This document shows positions 59,416-64,000 of a DNA stretch of 64,000 bases, piece by piece. How positions within the stretch are numbered: the stretch's first letter is position 1; every line of letters starts with the position of its first letter. Position numbers and translations under genes: made by a program. Under the pieces are notes generated by a model, which saw nothing but the letters and a program-made list of their open reading frames with translations, did not search any database and had not been told where the DNA came from. The stretch comes from Micractinium sp. NFX-FRZ (lineage: Eukaryota; Chlorophyta; Trebouxiophyceae; Chlorellales; Chlorellaceae), in NCBI GenBank assembly GCA_029339195.1, contig JAPTJF010000026.1, forward strand, positions 124,001 to 188,000, in the 5' to 3' direction.

Positions 59416-62400
59416 ATGCCCACGCAAGGCCGCCCCCGCCTCTGGCCTTGCTTGGTGGCGCTGGCCCTGTTTGAGGCGGCGCTGGCACCCACTCCCGCCT
59501 TGGGTACGCGTGTCCCGGCTAACGTACAGGGAGCGCTGACTTGACTTGTGTATGTGCAGCGCCGTGGGCAGGGCACTCGCCGGCAGCAGCAGTACCAGCT
59601 GCCGCCGCCGCCCGCCTGTGCCTGCCTGCTGCACACGTTTCTTTCTGTCGCCTGCCTTGCCCTGCAGGCCAGCAGTGCGTGGGCGCCCCGGGCTCCTACT
59701 CCAACATTGGCTCCAGTTTCATGGACGGGGCAGATGACGTGCAAACCATACAGGCGGCCGACATTGGGGCGGCCATGGAGGGGTGCTGCGCCTTGTGCAG
59801 CTCGCTCGTGGGGGACCCGGAGCTGGAGATGCCCGCCTGCAAGGCCTGGGACACGTTCATCGCGGGGGATGGCAACTACCTGTGCCAGGTGACCGGGGGT
59901 GGGTTGCGAGCGTAACAACAAAGGCGGCGGGGTCGGCAGTCTGGTGGAGAGGGGCGGCGTCGCGGGGGGCTGCCTGCACGCCTGCATGACGTGGGTGGCC
60001 TGCGGCAAGTGACAGGGCAGACGCAACCGACCACCAACCCTGCCTGCCCAACTGCTGCGTCTGCCCACCCGCCCGCCTCCCCTTGTTGTACCCGCAGCTG
60101 TACCTCACGTACCTCCCAAACATCCTCACCCCCGGCTGCAACCCCGAATCCGGGTTTGGGCTGCTGGACGAGGCCGGCCAGAGCTCGCTGCTGCAGTCGC
60201 AATGCGAGAGCCCGCCGCCGCCGGCGCCGCCGCGCCCGCCGCCCCGGCCCCCGGGCTCCGAAGAGGAGACCCCCGCCCCCCCGCCGCTGCCAGTTGAACA
60301 GCCGCCGGAGCCTCCGGGGGATGACACACCTCCTGAGCCTCCTTATGAGTTCCCTCCTGAGCCTCCTTACGACTGGCCTCCGGAGCCCCCCACCGGCCCG
60401 GAAGACGCTCCGCCGCTGCCGCCGCTGCCGCTGCAGCCGCCGCGCCCGCCCCTGGGCAGCACCACGCTGCAGCCTCCCGCCGGCAAGGGGGCCTCCCCTC
60501 CGCCGCCCAAGCAGGCAGCAGGCAAGCAGCCGCCGCCACGCGGGGCGCTGCCGCCGGCGGTTCCCGGCACTGGCAACGCGCCCCGGCCGCCGCCCGCTGG
60601 CAAGGGCGCCGCTCCGCCAGGGGTGCCGGTCCTACGTCCGCCCCTAGGGCCGACGGTGCTGCAGCCGCCTGGCGCAGGGAGGCCGCCCATCCAGCCCACA
60701 CTCACACAGCCGCCGCCTGCAGCGGGCCCGGGAGGCGGCCCCACCCCGCCAGCGCCAGGGGGTGGCTCCGGCCCGGTGTACCCCCCACCAGGCGGCGGCA
60801 GAAGGCCGACACCCGGCCCTGGCGGCGGCGGCGGGGTGAGCCCTGCCCCCACACCTGGACCTGGCGGCGGGGGAGGAGGAGGAGGAGGCACCCGCCCCAC
60901 CCCCTCTCCTGGAGGCGGGGGAGGAGGAGGCACCCGCCCCACCCCCTCTCCTGGCGGCGGCGGCGGCGGTGGCAATAATCCCAACCCCTCTCCTGGCGGC
61001 GGCGGCGGCGGCGGCGGTGTGATCTACGTGCCCGTCCCGGTACGTAGGCTTGCACTGTTGTGCCTTTGGCTGCGTGTTTGTGGGCTGTGTGGTGATTCGT
61101 GGGTGCCAGTGGCTCTGCGCTTGGCACGGTGCAAAAGTTGCTGTGCTGTGCTGTGCTGTGATGTGCTGTGATGTGCTGTGCTGTGCTGCGCTGTGCTGCG
61201 CTGTGGTTTAATGCGCTGCGCTGCGCTGTGCTGCGCTGTGGTTTACTTCGCGGTGTTGTGCTATGCTGTGCTGTGCTGTGGTTTACTGTGCTGCGCTCCG
61301 CTGCGCTGGCTGCGCTGGCCTGCTTGCTGCTTGCTGCTTGCTGCTGCTTGCCGCGCCTCTCATCACACACTGCCCGCCTCCGTCACCCTGCCTGCAGGGC
61401 GGTCCCGTCTACGTCCCGGTTCCAGGGGGCCAGGTGCCTGTGCCGGTCCTCGTGCCTGTCCCCTCCGGGGGCGGTGGCGCCCCCATCATCGTCACTCCTG
61501 GCGGTGGCGGCGGCGGGGCACCGGTTACCGTGGACGTCAACGTGCCCGTCACCACGACTGTGCCGTCATCCACGCGGTCGCCAGCGCCTGTGCCAGCTGG
61601 CAGCGGCGGCCCGGCCTCCCCCGCCCCTGCCTCCCTGCCTCCCACAGGCGGCGGGATGGGCCCAGGCCCAGGCTTGTCGCCCCGTCCTGTGGTAGATCCC
61701 CCGCCTGGGTCAATCCCCAGCTCTCCAGTCCCCACACCGGGCCTCAGCCCAGGTGGTGAGGAGGGCTTTCTGCCCACCATGGCGCCTGCCGTGGGCCCAG
61801 AACTGCTGCCCGAGCTGCCTCCAGACTTCGGCACCCCCGAAGTGCTGCAAGGCCCCGGCCCCGCGCCAGCCCCGGCGCCGGCACCCGCCCCAGAACCCGC
61901 CCCAGAAGAGCAGGCCGGCAGCAGCTGCAGCGTCGCCCCAGCCATCTGCAACAGCACCTTCTTCTCGCTGCCGAGGTATGGGCTCGCAGGCGTGCATGCC
62001 AGCGCCTGCCTGCCTCCCCGCTGGCGTCTGGCACCCCAGGCCCACTACCTCTGCAGCCAGGCTGTCACCACACACATGCATGCACTGCTCAACAGCTGCA
62101 GCTGGCGTCAATCAGAGACAAACTCCTCCCTGCTGCCTGACTGGGCTTGACCCTGCCTGCAGGCGCAAGGAGGGCGGCGTGGGCCACCTGGTTGCCTACC
62201 CCTGGCAGCCAGAGGAGGCGCAGGCAGTGGCCAACCAGTTTTGCGTGAGCCACGGCTACCAGGCGGCGGGGGCCACGCGACCCTTCACCCTGCCCGCCGC
62301 ACATCTCCAACAGGTGACCTTCTGCCCCCTGTGCCTGCCCCTTGTGCCTTGCCCTGTACGTGCATGCCCCTCAGCGCAGCAGGCAAGGGGGCATCTCTGC

Positions 62401-63063
62401 TGGCCAGCCGGCAGGCTGGGAGGCCACGTTTAGCCGCTGAGCGACGCACTCTGCCGGGTCGGGGCTCTCTGGCACTTGAGCCACCCCTCCGCACAAATGC
62501 ATATTAATAACAATAAGGTATTCAACTCTTGTGCCTGCAGGCCCACCGCTTCATGACTTATGAGTTTGCTGCGGATGGCTCGAGCTGCGAAAAGCCGCGG
62601 CAGTGCGTCGGGCTGTCCTGCACCGCATTCGCCGTCATTGAGTGCGTGCCGGCAGGCGGCACCGCCTGCCTGCCCGACGACGAGCAGAACATTGGCAACG
62701 GCAACCGAGGTGGGCGTGAATGAGAAGCGCTTGGTGTGGGGAGGCAGCAAGTTGTGTGCACGGCTGGGCAGGGAGGCTGCTGCCGCCTGCTGTGCTGTCT
62801 TCCTCCCCTCTGCTGCTTGTCTCACACGTCCCGCCCCTTTGTTGGGCCCCGCCTGTGCTGCTGCAGGCGTGCGCAACGTGGGGAATGACAACGAGGGTTC
62901 CGACAACATGGGGTCAAACAATGTGGGGTCACGAGCCATCGGGGACTGGAACCTGTGCTCCATGTGCATAGGCCGGCGGCTGAGCAGCTTTGGAGGCATC
63001 GGCCCGCCGGCGCTGACGGAAGGGGCTGCAATAACGCCCGACCCCACAAACGAAGAGCTCTGA
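59416..63063 (+). CDS. Secreted Cys-rich, Pro/Gly-rich extracellular (cell-wall-like) protein
   Basis: Seven exons (59416-59503, 59668-59888, 60098-61039, 61398-61975, 62163-62313, 62541-62709, 62867-63063) encode 781 residues. Order of parts: a signal peptide (LVALALFEAALA, cut near residue 24); a cysteine-rich domain at about 31-140 with apple/PAN-like CC..C spacing (CCALC, ACKAW, LCQ, PGCN), a weak match; a rod of about 430 residues, first PPEPP/PPPP rich, then (G)n-TPSPGGGG and PVPVPV blocks; a second cysteine-rich domain (SCSVAPAICN, QFCVSHGYQ, CVGLSC, IECVPAGG) of about 130 residues; and near the end an NxGxxN-type run (QNIGNGNRGVRNVGNDN, then SDNMGSNNVGS). Volvocine pherophorins share the globular-Pro rod-globular plan, but the sequences are not clearly related. 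A wall or matrix role is inferred. Confidence 0.85.
61138..61320. repeat. Pentanucleotide (GCTGT/TGCTG)n repeat in intron of secreted protein gene
   Basis: More than 20 imperfect five-base units (GCTGT, GCTGC, GATGT variants) in the intron between exons 3 and 4, in sense orientation. Confidence 0.9.
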
Positions 63064-63318
63064 ACCTGACGCCCGCCTGCTTTTCCTCCTGCTCCCCCTC
63101 TCGTGCCTGCTGCTTGCTTCACATATTCCTTCCCCCCAGATCTATCTCTCCTGATCACAGCCCACATCTGCTGACCGACACACCCTCCTGGACTGCTAAT
63201 AACCAATCTACACAGCTCTCACCCCTTTTTTCAACACCATTCACTTCTCACTCCCTTGCTGTATGGTACGCCTTTCATGCTCATCTCTCAGCACCCATCT
63301 CTTTGTCACACCTCACAC

Positions 63319-63323
63319 TGTAA
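63319..63323 (+). terminator. TGTAA poly(A) signal (secreted protein gene)
   Basis: First TGTAA after the stop at 63063, giving a 3' UTR of about 270 bases. Confidence 0.65.
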
Positions 63324-63332
63324 AGTACACTG

Positions 63333-63337
63333 TTACA
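63333..63337 (-). terminator. TGTAA poly(A) signal (Gln-rich protein gene)
   Basis: TTACA on the plus strand, about 90 bases past the stop of the reverse-strand gene. Confidence 0.65.
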
Positions 63338-63424
63338 GAGGTCACTCCTGCTTCTTCCGCTGCTGCATTGCTATGGCACACATTTGCTGATCGTGGTACA
63401 GTGTCCGCCTTGGCCATCTGGCCA

Positions 63425-63698
63425 TCAGCGCTTGGCGTTCCAGCCGCCGCCGAATGCATCGCTCACGTTGACTGAGGAGGTCTGCCAGCTGCCTGGCTGC
63501 TGCCGACCAGCCGGCGCCTGCAGCTGCTGCTGCTGCAGGGCTTGCCTGGGCTGCGCCGGCTTTGCTGCGCCGCCGCTCTTCCTGACCTTCCACTCAGGCG
63601 AGGCATCATCTGCCTTGGGTGGCTGCTCGCCGGGCACCCGCTTGAAGGCCACTCCATCTGGGCGCCCAAACGGCCCCGCTGAAGACGGGCGTGCATAC

Positions 63699-63740
<42 letters not shown>

Positions 63741-64000
63741 GGGGGCTGCGCCTGCCACTGCTGCTGCTGCGGGGGTGGCGCCTGCCACTGCTGCTGCTGC
63801 TGCTGCTGGGCTGGCCAGCCGCCCTGCTGCTGCGTTGGGTGCTGCTGCTGCTGCTGTGGCCAGCCGCCCTGCTGGGAGCGTGGCGGGGCCGCCCCTGCAT
63901 GCGCCGCCTGCCGGCCGCTGCCGGGCCCACCGCCCTGCTGCCCGCTGCCGGCATTGAGGCGGAACGCCTGGAAGTTGGGCTGCTGCTGCTGCTGCTGCTG
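63425..64000 (-). CDS. Gln-rich low-complexity protein, C-terminal part
   Basis: One uninterrupted reverse frame runs from the window edge to a stop at 63425-63427, about 190 residues. It consists of CAG-coded glutamine runs (up to 14) alternating with WQAPP and GGWP/A blocks, then a less repetitive tail: ARPSSAGPFGRPDGVAFKRV, SPEWKVRKSGGAAKP and the C-terminus SSVNVSDAFGGGWNAKR. No domain is recognised. The aromatic-spaced poly-Q composition is typical of RNA-binding or transcriptional co-factor proteins with disordered regions; the rest of the gene lies to the right. The frame is chosen because it alone lacks stops and yields a non-repetitive C-terminal tail. Confidence 0.6.

Larger units (their letters stand above)
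63064..63424. other. Convergent intergenic with overlapping poly(A) signals
   Basis: A forward TGTAA at 63319-63323 and a reverse TGTAA at 63333-63337 lie ten bases apart, so the two converging transcripts should overlap at their ends. Confidence 0.7.

Overview
The window looks like nuclear DNA from a GC-rich green alga, most likely a trebouxiophyte of the Chlorella/Micractinium kind. Genes are split into many short exons by GT-AG introns of about 100-400 bases. TGTAA poly(A) signals follow several stops. Coding GC is high, and the proteins carry Ala, Gln and Ser runs. There is no operon, Shine-Dalgarno or phage signal. The genus is inferred from style, not from a database match. A run of exactly 100 N (30179-30278) marks an unresolved assembly gap. 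Exon joins below were made by hand: every internal join keeps the reading frame, and the protein matches a known family across it.

Layout. 19-1029 (+): C-terminal end of a PiT/PHO89-type phosphate transporter. 2339-6623 (+): GT14 glycosyltransferase. 7759-11789 (+): GT61 glycosyltransferase. 12453-14727 (+): DUF3431 protein. 15392-18265 (-): FkbM methyltransferase, apparently frameshifted at its end. 19162-32907 (-): organellar presequence protease PreP in 30 exons. 33293-35725 (+): cytochrome c heme lyase. 36146-39206 (-): Methyltransf_22-like methyltransferase. 39776-41100: degenerate coding-like sequence. 41903-45902 (+): GT71 glycosyltransferase. 46541-50829 (-): acetyl-CoA acetyltransferase. 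51924-53586 (-): class I SAM methyltransferase. 55543-58923 (+): makorin E3 ligase. 59416-63063 (+): secreted Pro/Gly-rich Cys-rich protein. 63425 to the right edge (-): Gln-rich protein, partial.

How the genes fit together. Seven of the fifteen genes encode predicted type II membrane proteins (short cytosolic tail, one N-terminal helix, lumenal catalytic domain): three glycosyltransferases (GT14, GT61, GT71), three methyltransferases and a DUF3431 protein. This is the expected toolkit for building and O-methylating Golgi glycans, and it is unusually dense. A second, unrelated set serves organelles: PreP, heme lyase and thiolase. PreP and heme lyase are divergent across a 385-base gap.

The most unusual structural signal is that many introns, chiefly in PreP, heme lyase, thiolase and makorin, contain an extra, partly decayed copy of an adjacent exon edge with its splice site. 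The extra copy lies about 76-127 bases from the true edge. In PreP exon 6 this has become a 76-base tandem array running into the assembly gap.
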